Source of the DNA: CALLPQ01 sp038531745
GTDB lineage: Bacteria > Pseudomonadota > Alphaproteobacteria > Caulobacterales > Parvularculaceae
DNA length: 64,000 bases
Assembly (NCBI GenBank): GCA_038531745.1
Contig: JBCBBJ010000010.1
Span: forward strand, 62,001-126,000
Reading direction: 5' to 3'
This document shows positions 9,005 through 18,700 of this stretch, in pieces. The translations under genes were made by a program, and so were the position numbers. Position 1 is the stretch's first letter, and each line of letters starts with the position of its first letter. Below the pieces are notes generated by a model. It saw only the letters and a program-made list of their open reading frames with translations, was not told the origin of the DNA and made no database searches.

Positions 9005-9871
9005 ATGACGTATCGAATATTACGCCTCGGTGCCTTTATCGCCGCCGTCCTCGCGCTCATTCCCAGTGCCACAGCGCAAGAGCGTGTAGTGTCCGTGGGC
9101 GGCGACCTGACGGAAATTATCTACGCGCTAGGTGAAGGCAAACGCCTCGTAGCCACTGATTCCACCAGTGTTTATCCGCCAATCGCTCTGACAACGCCAA
9201 AGGTTGGCTATGTCCGAAATCTCTCAGCAGAGGGCGTCCTTTCGGTCGAGCCAGATCTAATTTTGCTTAGCGGTGCTGCCGGACCCGCCGAAGCGTTGGA
9301 ACAACTCCGGGCAACTGGCGTGCCCATAGTTGAGATGGAGACGGAATACACCATCGAGGCCATCCTTGAGAAAACACGCCGGGTCTCGCAAGCCTTGGGC
9401 GTGCCGGAGAAGGGGGCCACCCTCGCTGCCACCATCGAAGCCGATTGGGGCGAGGCCCAAGCAGAGATCGCTAAGTTAAAAAAGAAGCCAAGCGTCCTTT
9501 TCTTTTCGACCGTGCGAGACGGCACGCCGACGGCGGCAGGCCGCGAAACAGCAGCCCAAGGTGTCATCAATTTGATGGGGGGAAAGAACGTCTTTGATCA
9601 GCGCACGGGCTACAAGCCTATTTCCTTTGAGGCAACGGTTGCTGCCGATCCCGATATCATTCTTGTTATGAACCATGTGGCGGCCCGCATTGGCGGTCTA
9701 CAAAAGGTCATCGACCATCCGGCCATTGCGCTTACGACGGCGGCCCAAAATGGCCGTGTGTTTATCATTGATGCTGTCACTGTCATGCAATTCAGCCCAA
9801 GGACACCAAAAGCCGTCGGGAGCCTTGCAAAAGAAATTGATGAACGATTGAGCGCAGTCGATGCGGGCTGA
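9005..9871 (+). CDS. hmuT: periplasmic hemin-binding protein of heme ABC importer
   Basis: A 288-residue class III (BtuF/HmuT-type) solute-binding protein that captures heme in the periplasm and hands it to HmuU. The signal peptide MTYRILRLGAFIAAVLALIPSATAQ is followed by the family start ERVVSVGGDLTEIIYALGEG and by YPP and VGYVRNLSAEGVLSVEPDLIL, typical of HmuT. ATG 9005 follows an AAAGGAAG ribosome-binding site and gives a clean signal peptide; the frame is open further upstream without one. It overlaps hmuU by 11 nt. No TonB-dependent receptor is present in the window, so the outer-membrane step is encoded elsewhere. Confidence 0.95.
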   Translation: MTYRILRLGAFIAAVLALIPSATAQERVVSVGGDLTEIIYALGEGKRLVATDSTSVYPPIALTTPKVGYVRNLSAEGVLSVEPDLILLSGAAGPAEALEQLRATGVPIVEMETEYTIEAILEKTRRVSQALGVPEKGATLAATIEADWGEAQAEIAKLKKKPSVLFFSTVRDGTPTAAGRETAAQGVINLMGGKNVFDQRTGYKPISFEATVAADPDIILVMNHVAARIGGLQKVIDHPAIALTTAAQNGRVFIIDAVTVMQFSPRTPKAVGSLAKEIDERLSAVDAG

Positions 9872-10964
9872 GCCTATCGCTACCACAAAGCGCACATATC
9901 GGTACGCGGCAGCGCGTGAAAAATACGGCTTTGCAGTTCTCTTGGCAAGCGGTGGCCTCGCCGTCTTGGGTGTCGTGCTCACTGTCACGATGGGGCCTCT
10001 AAATATTAGTGCCGCAGACATGACGACGGTCCTACTCAGCAGACTGGGGCTTGCAAGCGCCGAGACCGTCTCAGCCGTCAAAATCGGTGTGATCGAAAAC
10101 ATCCGTATGCCCCGCGCCCTGCTGGGCTTTCTTGTGGGCGCGTCGCTGGGGTCAGCGGGTGCGGCAATGCAAGGCTTTTTCCGCAACCCATTAGCGGACC
10201 CTGGTTTGATTGGCGTTTCCACGGGCGGTGCCCTCGCTGCCGTTGGGGTGATTGTTCTGGGCGGCGCTTTTCTAGCCCCCGCCATGGCAATCTTTGGGAG
10301 CTTTACTCTGCCCATCATTGCCTTCCTCGGTTCGCTTGCTGCCGTCGCCCTGATCTACCAGGTCTCATTGATTGAAGGCCGCGTTATCGTGGCAACCATG
10401 TTGCTCGCTGGGGTCGCTGCTAACGCACTTGCCTTCTCCGGTATTGGCTACATGACCTTTTTGGCCGATGACAATCAGCTGCGTGATCTAACGTTCTGGA
10501 CGCTGGGCTCCCTTGGCGGTGCCATTTGGGAACGGGTCCTACCCGCCGCATTATTGATGTGCCTGTCGGTTGCAGGGCTGATGACCCTCGCCCGTCCAAT
10601 GAATTGCCTGCTGCTGGGCGAAGCCGATGCCACAACCCTGGGCGTCAATGTTGAGGCCGTTAAACGGCGCGCTGCCTTGTTGACGGCGCTCGGCGTTGGC
10701 GCGGCAACGGCGGTGTGCGGCGTTGTCGGTTTTGTCGGTCTCGTTGTCCCTCACCTTGTCCGCCTACTGACGGGGCCAGACCACCGCTACGTGCTGCCTG
10801 GCTCCGCCCTGCTCGGTGCTGCCCTGATTTTGTTTTCCGATCTTGTTGTACGGCTCACCGTGGCACCTGCTGAGTTGCCCCTTGGTGTTGTGACGGCTGC
10901 CATCGGCGCCCCGTTTTTCTTCTGGCTTTTGATCAAAGACAAAAGACAGGGAGTGTACGGATGA
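9861..10964 (+). CDS. hmuU: heme ABC transporter permease
   Basis: A 367-residue BtuC/FecCD-type permease with about ten hydrophobic segments, forming the inner-membrane channel of the HmuTUV importer. The typical blocks are present: IRMPRALLGFLVGASLGSAG, then GAAMQGFFRNPLADPGLIGVS near residue 105, and VVGFVGLVVPHLVRL near residue 295, the coupling region to the ATPase. A cytoplasmic N-terminus of about 30 residues precedes the first helix. The start codon lies inside the end of hmuT and the stop overlaps hmuV by 4 nt, so translation of the three genes is tightly coupled. Confidence 0.95.
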   Translation: MRAEPIATTKRTYRYAAAREKYGFAVLLASGGLAVLGVVLTVTMGPLNISAADMTTVLLSRLGLASAETVSAVKIGVIENIRMPRALLGFLVGASLGSAGAAMQGFFRNPLADPGLIGVSTGGALAAVGVIVLGGAFLAPAMAIFGSFTLPIIAFLGSLAAVALIYQVSLIEGRVIVATMLLAGVAANALAFSGIGYMTFLADDNQLRDLTFWTLGSLGGAIWERVLPAALLMCLSVAGLMTLARPMNCLLLGEADATTLGVNVEAVKRRAALLTALGVGAATAVCGVVGFVGLVVPHLVRLLTGPDHRYVLPGSALLGAALILFSDLVVRLTVAPAELPLGVVTAAIGAPFFFWLLIKDKRQGVYG

Positions 10965-11713
10965 CCGCCACGCTCGACAAAGCCCACGTGGTTCGGTCGG
11001 GGCGGGCAATTTTGAATCGCGCCAGTAGCGCCTGTTTGCCCGGCATGTTTACCGCCCTTTGCGGTCCTAACGGTGCCGGCAAGACCACGGCACTTCGGGT
11101 CATGACGGGCAGCCTTGTCGCCGATGAAGGCCGCGCTCTTCTCGATGGCACCGACATCGACAAAATCAAAAACGTTGAACTCGCGCGACGCCGGGCTGTG
11201 GTTTCACAAACCAGTGCACTGAGCTTTCCTTTCCGCGTCCACGAGGTGGTCACAATGGGCCGTGCCCCCCATTTCGGCCAGCCAGGCCAGCAACGCGATG
11301 ATGCGGTCGTTGCCGAGGCTATAGAAGCGATGCAGCTAGCCCCCTTTGTTGAGCGCAATTACCTGACCCTATCAGGCGGAGAAAAAAAACGCGTCGATAT
11401 TGCACGGTCGCTGGCGCAGATATGGGACGCCCCGCCATCGGGCCAATCGCGTTGGCTGTTTCTTGATGAGCCAACCAACGCGCTTGATCTCAAATATCAA
11501 ATTGAATTGATGCGCCGCCTGGCAGGGCTTGCCGCCGATGGCTGGGGCATCGTTGCCGTTTTACATGATCTGCATCTCGTCCATGAGTACGCCGATGATA
11601 TTTGGCTCTTCAAAGACGGATCCATAATCGCAACTGGCCATACGAAGGACATTCTCACACCCCAAAGTATTCAAGATACGTATGAACTCGATGCACCCTA
11701 TACCCTCACTTAG
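10961..11713 (+). CDS. hmuV: heme ABC transporter ATP-binding protein
   Basis: A 250-residue ABC ATPase energising heme import. Walker A GPNGAGKTT is at residues 35-43, the Q-loop region follows, the signature LSGGEKKRV is near 138-146, Walker B with its glutamate is WLFLDEPT near 164-171, and the switch histidine is in VLHDLHLVHEYAD. The start overlaps the hmuU stop as ATGA. It ends the operon and is convergent with hutX, only 11 nt separating the two stops, with no obvious terminator between them. Confidence 0.95.
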   Translation: MTATLDKAHVVRSGRAILNRASSACLPGMFTALCGPNGAGKTTALRVMTGSLVADEGRALLDGTDIDKIKNVELARRRAVVSQTSALSFPFRVHEVVTMGRAPHFGQPGQQRDDAVVAEAIEAMQLAPFVERNYLTLSGGEKKRVDIARSLAQIWDAPPSGQSRWLFLDEPTNALDLKYQIELMRRLAGLAADGWGIVAVLHDLHLVHEYADDIWLFKDGSIIATGHTKDILTPQSIQDTYELDAPYTLT

Positions 11714-11724
11714 GCAGCAAACGT

Positions 11725-12231
11725 CTATTCTGCGTACCGCCGCTTTAGCGCGTGATATTTCCCCACCTGATCGGTCAATAACGCGCGATTTTTGTCACGG
11801 TGCACAAAGGCCTTGAAGATACTCTCTCCATCACTGTCATAAAAAACGATGGCCAGTGACTTTCGGCCGGCGAAACTACGCTCTAGAAAGGCGACATGCT
11901 GGCACGCATCCTGTTTCAGATGCCCGCCGAATGGTGCACCTTTGCCAAAATTAAAATAGCCGCGCCCCTCAGACGCAGGAGGCAATGCGGAGACAATCTC
12001 CGCGACAATGGCGTCAGTCTGTACAATGATCATAAGATCACCCCAGCCTGAAAGATCGTCTAGGATTTTCGCGATTGGAGGATCTGGAATAACCACACAG
12101 TGTTCGGATGGCAGGAGCCTAACAATATCGAGGGTCGACACACCATGCTCACGGGCAATCCATTCAAGAATAGGTGTTTGCCCGCTTGCAATCTGCTCGC
12201 GGATTTTCGTTTCAAGGGCCGCGTCTATCAC
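11725..12231 (-). CDS. hutX: cytoplasmic heme carrier, HutX/HuvX family
   Basis: A 168-residue soluble protein of the HutX/HuvX heme-utilisation family, which binds heme in the cytoplasm and passes it to a heme-degrading enzyme. The characteristic stretch FNFGKGAPFGGHLKQDAC followed by HVAFLERSF and SIFKAFVHRDK spans about residues 92-155. Translation begins with GTG overlapping the stop of the upstream monooxygenase gene (GTGA), so carrier and enzyme are made together. Alphaproteobacteria often use HmuS instead; none is seen here, so HutX probably fills that position. Confidence 0.88.
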   Translation of the reverse strand: MIDAALETKIREQIASGQTPILEWIAREHGVSTLDIVRLLPSEHCVVIPDPPIAKILDDLSGWGDLMIIVQTDAIVAEIVSALPPASEGRGYFNFGKGAPFGGHLKQDACQHVAFLERSFAGRKSLAIVFYDSDGESIFKAFVHRDKNRALLTDQVGKYHALKRRYAE

Positions 12232-12551
12232 TTGGGCTCCCGAAGCTCTTCAAGCACAGGACGAAAGCCTTCAAACTCGGGATGACCCAAATAAAGCCCA
12301 CGATTATCGCCAGCATTTTTATGGGCCGCACGGAATGCTTCGGACTTCGTCCAGCCAAGAAAGGCATTTTCAGACGCCCAGATGGTGTGGGACGCGTAGA
12401 GTGTATGGTCGTCATGTTCCGGCCCCTTCAAAAGCCGGAATTCCTGAAATCCGGGCACCTCATTGAGGTGGGTATCTCGTGACCTCCAAACCTGTTCGAA
12501 AGCCTCTTCCTGGCCTTTAGCAATACGAAACCGGTTCATCGCTATATACAT
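12228..12551 (-). CDS. IsdG/HmoA-like heme-degrading monooxygenase (ABM fold)
   Basis: A 107-residue antibiotic-biosynthesis-monooxygenase-fold protein. It holds the catalytic triad of the IsdG family at nearly identical positions: Asn6, Trp67 and His77. This strongly suggests oxidative opening of heme with release of iron rather than an unrelated ABM function. A GGGAGTGATAA ribosome-binding site precedes ATG 12551. It is the first gene of a two-gene operon with hutX. In Rhizobiales the equivalent enzymes are called HmuQ/HmuD. Product (biliverdin or staphylobilin-type) cannot be told. Confidence 0.88.
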   Translation of the reverse strand: MYIAMNRFRIAKGQEEAFEQVWRSRDTHLNEVPGFQEFRLLKGPEHDDHTLYASHTIWASENAFLGWTKSEAFRAAHKNAGDNRGLYLGHPEFEGFRPVLEELREPK

Positions 12552-12590
12552 TTATCACTCCCATAAAGTTGATTGATGGAACCATAGCGT

Positions 12591-12608
12591 ATTTGCAGCG
12601 ACGCAAAT
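12591..12608. promoter_or_regulatory. inverted repeat upstream of heme monooxygenase-hutX
   Basis: ATTTGC and GCAAAT form perfect 6-nt arms around AGCGAC, 40 nt upstream of the monooxygenase start and 130 nt upstream of the divergent M14 peptidase. Position and symmetry suit an operator, perhaps for an iron regulator, but the spacing is not that of a standard Fur, RirA or Irr site. Confidence 0.3.
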
Positions 12609-12737
12609 TGTTAGAAGGCATTAATCCACATGAGGCACGATGATGCAGGCGAGAGCCCCAATCCTCATCGCTTGGCGATTGAGTTTCGCGTACTACTCCG
12701 TCACACTTGCGATCGCGCATACCGTTGGAGGCCGTTT

Positions 12738-15494
12738 ATGACCATAGCATTGACCCTGATAATGTCTTTTTGCCGAACGCTAGGCTTATCGTCTCTACTC
12801 ATCATCGCCTCTGCCACGGTGCTTTGGGCACCGGGGAGCCATGCGCAGAAAGCCGAACAAAAGGGGCAGTTAGCGAGCGACGGTTTCGCATTCTGGCCCG
12901 GCGCTCGCTATGATGCGGCGGTTCCCACCTTGAAATCGGTATCGGGCCACGCAAACGGCGAGCGTATCACCAGCCCGCGCGATACAATTCGGTATTTTGA
13001 AGAATTGGCCGCCCACGCGCCGGACCGGGTAAAAATCGTGGAGTATGCCAAGAGCTGGGAAGGTCGCCCGCTGATCTATGTTGTCATCGGTACGCCCGAA
13101 CGCGTTGAAACCCTTGACGGGCTTAAAGCTGGCATGCAGGCCTTGCGCGACCCCCGCAAGACCGATCAGGCGACCGCCGATCAACTGATCAACACCCTGC
13201 CAGCAACGACGTGGATCGCCTATGGCGTCCATGGCAACGAAATCTCCGGTACCGATGCGGCGATCATGACTGCATACCATCTGCTTGCCGCGCAAGATGA
13301 TCCGGTCGTTGACGCCATCTTGAGCGACAGTGTCGTCATTATTGACCCCATGCAAAATCCCGATGGCCGCGCGCGGTTTGTGCATAATTATGAGACGACC
13401 GCAGGCCTGGAGGCCGACGGCTCATCAATCGCGGCTGAGCGGCGGGAGCCGTGGCCCGGCGGGCGCACCAATCATTACCTGTTTGATATGAACCGCGACT
13501 GGTTCGCCCTGACCCAGCCGGAAACGCAAGGCCGGGTGAAAACGCTGACCGAATGGTTGCCGCTCGTCTTTGTGGATGCCCACGAGATGGGCACTGATTC
13601 AACCTATTATTTTGCGCCCGAGGCCGTGCCCTATAATCCGCATCTTGCCGCCGACCAACGCGCTAGCCTGACCCTCTTTGGGCAGAATAATGCCAAATGG
13701 TTTGACGCCAACGGCTTCGACTACTTTACGCGCGAGGTATATGACGCCTTTTACCCCGGCTATGGCGCCAGCTGGCCGTCCTATTATGGCGCGGTTGCCA
13801 TGACCTATGAGCAAGCCTCCGCCCGCGGTCTAAAGGCGCGGCGCCGAGACGGGACAAGCTATGCGTACCGCGATACAGTGCGCCAGCATTTTGTTGCCTC
13901 CATCGCCACGGCAGAGACAACCGCAAAGAATCGGGAAAAATTACTGCGCGACTTTTATGCTTACCAAAAAAGTGCCATCGCCGAAGGGGCATCAGACGAT
14001 ATCCGCGCCTACATCCTGCCCGCGACACGCGACCGGGCTGCCGCAACCAAAATCGCCGGATTGCTGACGCGCCAAGGCGTTGAGGTCAACAAGGCCAATG
14101 AAGACTTTGAGGCGTGCGGCACAGCCTATGGGGCGGGCGCCTTTGTGATCAACCTTAACCAACCGGCAAAACGGCTAATCCGTACCTTGATGGATAAGGA
14201 TGTGGCGCTCGATAAAACCTTCGTTGCAGAACAGGAGCGGTTGCGCGCCAAAGGGCTGCCCGATCAGATTTATGACGTGACTGCCTGGTCCATGCCGCTC
14301 ATGTATGGGGCAGCGGCGGATCCGTGTTCAAGCATCATCGAAACGGCAATGACACCTTATGCGGGCGCTCTTCACCCAAAAGGCAGCATAAAGAATAAAG
14401 AGGCAAGCGTTGCGTTTCTGGTACCATGGGGCGAAGCACCAGCGGCGCGCCTTCTGGCCCATGCGTTCCGGCACGATCTTACCGTAAAATCGACGGACAA
14501 AGCTTTTACCCAGGGCGGTCAATCCTATCCGGCGGGTACGCTAATTTTTCCGGTGAAGGAAAATGCGGACACTCTGGGCGACATGCTCGGCACGCTGGCG
14601 ACGCAAACGGGCGCGCGCGTCATCGGCGTTGATACAGGTTGGGTTACCGAAGGGCCAAATTTTGGATCACGCAATGTGGTCCGTATGCATCCACCAAAAA
14701 TCGCCCTTGCCTGGGACGCGCCAACCAATGCCTACGCCGCGGGCAATACCCGGTTTGTGATTGAGCGCCAGTTTGACTATCCCGTGACACCCGTTCGGGT
14801 TGCGGATTTATCCGCCCGCGGTCTTGATGGCTTTGACGTGCTGGTGATCACTGGGGAGCGCGGTGGATATGGCGCACGGTATAAAGACCTCGTCAGCAAT
14901 GAGGCGATCACGGCCTGGGTCCGAAAAGGCGGTATACTGATTACCACAGGTGCGGCCACCCGCTGGGCCGCGCACCCCGACACAGGGCTTTTATCCATCC
15001 GCCGCGAAGACGCCGTGCGCGACGAAATGGCCGATACCGACGATGACGATAAGAACACCGTCTCTGGCACCATTTTAGAAGATGATAATGCCTACGCGGC
15101 AGCCATTAATCCGGTGGCGGGGCGGCCCGACGGTACCGGCGGCGTCTTGTTAAAAGCGGTTGTTGACCCTGACCATTGGCTGGGCGCCGGTATCACCGAG
15201 GGGATTACCGTGCTGGCGCGCGGCGGCGATATCTATACCCCCGCCCGGCGCGATGATGGCACCAATGTGGTGCGGTTTGCCGATGCGCCAACCCTGCTCA
15301 CATCCGGCTATTTGTGGGAGGAAACGCGTGCGCAAATGGCCTATAAACCGTACCTCGTCAATGAGAGATTAGGCAGTGGACAGATCATTGCCTTTACCCA
15401 GGACCCCACCGTGCGCGCCTATCTTGACGGTCTGAACGTCCTGTTTATGAACGCCCTTTTCCGCAGCCCCGCCCATGCCAGGCCGTATCGGTAA
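12738..15494 (+). CDS. exported M14-family zinc metallopeptidase with C-terminal GATase-like domain
   Basis: A 918-residue protein with an N-terminal signal peptide cut near SHAQ (residue about 36). The M14 carboxypeptidase zinc site is recognisable: HGNE near residue 163 gives His and Glu, VDAHEMG near residue 279 the third ligand, with DMNRDWF between. The catalytic glutamate is probably that of YEQASARG near residue 356. The C-terminal third (about 650-760) holds an FDVLVITGERGG-type segment like a glutamine amidotransferase/DJ-1 fold, as found in other long bacterial M14 proteins. ATG 12738 has a GGAGG 7 nt upstream, which decides the start. Likely periplasmic or secreted peptide hydrolysis; substrate unknown. 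Confidence 0.9.
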   Translation: MTIALTLIMSFCRTLGLSSLLIIASATVLWAPGSHAQKAEQKGQLASDGFAFWPGARYDAAVPTLKSVSGHANGERITSPRDTIRYFEELAAHAPDRVKIVEYAKSWEGRPLIYVVIGTPERVETLDGLKAGMQALRDPRKTDQATADQLINTLPATTWIAYGVHGNEISGTDAAIMTAYHLLAAQDDPVVDAILSDSVVIIDPMQNPDGRARFVHNYETTAGLEADGSSIAAERREPWPGGRTNHYLFDMNRDWFALTQPETQGRVKTLTEWLPLVFVDAHEMGTDSTYYFAPEAVPYNPHLAADQRASLTLFGQNNAKWFDANGFDYFTREVYDAFYPGYGASWPSYYGAVAMTYEQASARGLKARRRDGTSYAYRDTVRQHFVASIATAETTAKNREKLLRDFYAYQKSAIAEGASDDIRAYILPATRDRAAATKIAGLLTRQGVEVNKANEDFEACGTAYGAGAFVINLNQPAKRLIRTLMDKDVALDKTFVAEQERLRAKGLPDQIYDVTAWSMPLMYGAAADPCSSIIETAMTPYAGALHPKGSIKNKEASVAFLVPWGEAPAARLLAHAFRHDLTVKSTDKAFTQGGQSYPAGTLIFPVKENADTLGDMLGTLATQTGARVIGVDTGWVTEGPNFGSRNVVRMHPPKIALAWDAPTNAYAAGNTRFVIERQFDYPVTPVRVADLSARGLDGFDVLVITGERGGYGARYKDLVSNEAITAWVRKGGILITTGAATRWAAHPDTGLLSIRREDAVRDEMADTDDDDKNTVSGTILEDDNAYAAAINPVAGRPDGTGGVLLKAVVDPDHWLGAGITEGITVLARGGDIYTPARRDDGTNVVRFADAPTLLTSGYLWEETRAQMAYKPYLVNERLGSGQIIAFTQDPTVRAYLDGLNVLFMNALFRSPAHARPYR

Positions 15495-15771
15495 GACTGA
15501 GTGGTTTCACATTCTAGAGGCGGGCCCAGTCCCTCGTGCACTGATAGTCAAAGTGTGAGCGTTCCCCGCAGTCTTGGTGTCCCCGTGGCTTGGCCATGAG
15601 GCCCAAGACGCCATGGGGCCCAAGGCGCTTTCTCCAAGACGATTTGTTAATAATCTTGCAGAGGCGGTGCACCCTGGAACGCGTCGTCCAGCCGCGGGCG
15701 GCGCGTCTTTTTATCCGCGTGCGTATACGGAACAAAAATGCCCTTGTGTCCGCGGCGATGCTGTCGCCATC

Positions 15772-18700
15772 CTAAAACACAAAGTCGCCAGCCGTGAGAT
15801 CAGCCATAGCCACATCGAGAAGGGTAATGGCGTTTGTACCATCAGTAATCACCGCATCGCCATTGGCGTCCTCGCTCAAATGATTATCGAGGAGATCGGT
15901 GAAGTCGGTGATGGCGCTAACACCGGACAGGTCGATCCGTTCAAACGCGTTGGCAACGTCAAAGTCAAAGATCGTGTCATTGCCAAAATTGTCAGCAAAG
16001 ACGAAAATATCCCAATTGAAATTACCGAAGAGACGATCGTCACCTTCACCGCCAATGAGGGTATCGAAGCCAGCACCGCCAAAAATGGCATCATTGCCCG
16101 CTCCGGCGTCGAGCAAATCATTGCCCAACTCTCCGAATAAGCGGTCAAAACCCGCGTCACCATTAAGGGTGTCGTTGCCGCCGCCGCCGAATAGATTATC
16201 AGCATTGGCATCACCGGAAAGCTGATCATTACCGGCATTCCCGATTAGGGTGTCGAAACCCGCACCGCCAAACAAACGATCGTCCCCGTCTTGACCATCA
16301 AGCGTATCATCGCCGAATTCACCAAATAGGGCGTCATTGTCATCACCGCCAAACAAGCTGTCATTGTCTGTGCCCCCAAACAACCGGTCAAACCCATCAC
16401 CGCCGAACAGAACGTCCGTACCCACACCACCTAGAAGATTATCGGCGCTTGCCCCGCCATTCAGCGTATCATTACCCGCACCGCCCGTGATGAGGTCAAA
16501 GCCGATGCCGCCGGACAGCATATCATTACCGCCCATTCCCATGATTGTATCATTACCCAAAAGACCGTCCAGCACGTCAACCGCCGCGGAGCCGAACAAT
16601 ATATCATTGCCATCGGTGGGATCATTGATTGCCTCAAACGCCCCGATATCGACGGCATCGCCGCTGACCCGGCCGAGCCCGCGGCCATCCGTGGCGAGCG
16701 GGGTTGGCACAAGATCAATCAGTATCTCGGCAAGGACAAGCGTATCGCCAGCGTCGTCGGCGAGCCCGCCCGTCAAGATCGCTACGCTTGGCGCCGCGCC
16801 GCCATTATCGGTAAGGACGCCAGCCCCTAATAATGTCTGGGCAAAGACAGTTTCCGGATCGCCATTGATCACACCGTTGAGCATGCTGGCATCAAAGGCC
16901 GTACCATCAGCGCCAACGATGCTCATCCCTTGCGTGGTGACGAGGCCGCCTGCCATGGCAAAGGCAAGCTCGGGATCGGAGCCCGTGGCCATGTTCCCCA
17001 AAATGATAGCATTGGCGAGCATCACCGCATCTTGCGCGAGGAGAGCGCCGCCAAATGCACCGGCACCCGTAGCAAAATTGCCGGTGAGCGTAGACGCCGA
17101 AACCGTGATTGCGGACCCGGCCAACGCACCGCCGCGTGCGCCAGCGCCCAAGGCACCATTGCCAACAACCGTTGTGTTGATCACCATAATATCGCCTGGC
17201 GTCGCTATGGCCCCACCCGCAACATTCTCAGCCGCCGCTGCATTCCCAGCAATCAGACTACTGATCACTGTCACATCACCGTTTGACAAGACCGCGCCGC
17301 CCCCGGCGCTATCCATGGTATGACCGCCCGTGAGGGTAAGACCCGTGAGCGTTAAGGTGGGCACGGTCTCCCCCGTCACCATAAAGAGCCGCACATTATC
17401 GGTGAGGGTACTACCCGCGCTGGCGTTCACGCTGGCATTGATATCGGTAAGCCCATTCGTCTCGCGAATATCATCGCCATTCACATCGCCGCTGATCACA
17501 AGACCGGGCACGGCACTGGCGTCAATGGCCAGACTATCGGTAATGGAAAGGGTTCCATCCGTCAGGGTAATGATAAGATCATTTTCACCTGCAAGGGTTT
17601 CGTCAAAGACAATTGTATCAAAACCCTGCTCCTCATTGGCCATGGCCACCGCTTCGCGCAGGGAGATGACATCATCTTCTGCATCATTTGAATCATCAAG
17701 CGTTGTCACGATGATCGGTGCGCGGGCCGCCACATCAATGCTGATGTTTCCCGCATCAACCACTTGCGCGCCATCATCGACCGTTACACCGATTGAGCCA
17801 ACATCGAGACCCACCATATTGCCGTCCGGAATAAAGACAATCGGCGACGTGCCATCGGTAAAGCCCGCCACAAAATTGTTTAACGCGCTGGGGGCTCCGG
17901 TCAGCGAAACAGTCTGCGCATCATTCTGTGTAAGGATTACATCTGCTGTACCCATACCAGCAACGGAGAGGGTGCCACCCGCAGCCTGCAGGGTCACGGT
18001 CACAACATCACCATCAGGGTCAGCGAAGAGCGCGGTTTCCAATGACACAAAAGTCTCTTCATCAACCACACCCACTAAGGTTGCCGGCAAGCCCGTGGCA
18101 CTGGGCGCATCATTTTCCGGCGTCACCGTCAACTGTAGGCGAACAGTATCTGTACTGATATTTTCAAAGAAAATAATTGTGCCGTCGGCGAGACCCACAA
18201 AGGCGTCAAGATCGCCATCACCATCAACATCACCAAAGGCGGGGCTGGCGTCACTGCCAAAATCAATCCCGCCAAAGGGGTTGTCCGCTGCTGCCGCCTC
18301 GGTGAAGACCCCGTTGCTGTTGAGGAAGAGCGATAAAAATCCAGCTTCATTACCCACCAGCGCGTCTATATCGCCGTCGCCGTCAACATCGGCAAAGGCC
18401 GGATTACTGCGTGTGCCCACATCAACAAAGGCGAGCGGGTTGGCACTATTGGCAAGCTGAACAAAATTGTCATTACCCTGATTGAGCAATAGGGTGAGGG
18501 TACCGGCGGCGTTACCCACAACCGCGTCCAGATCGCGATCATTATCGATATCCACAAAAGCCGGTGTTGCCACCGCGCCCAGCATGATCGCATTGAAAGG
18601 ATTGTCGGCATCAACGCTGAAGACAAATCCATCACGACCATTGCGCAGAAAACTGATTGCGCCTGTGCTTTGGCCCACAGCAAGGTCGAGCCCGTTTGGA

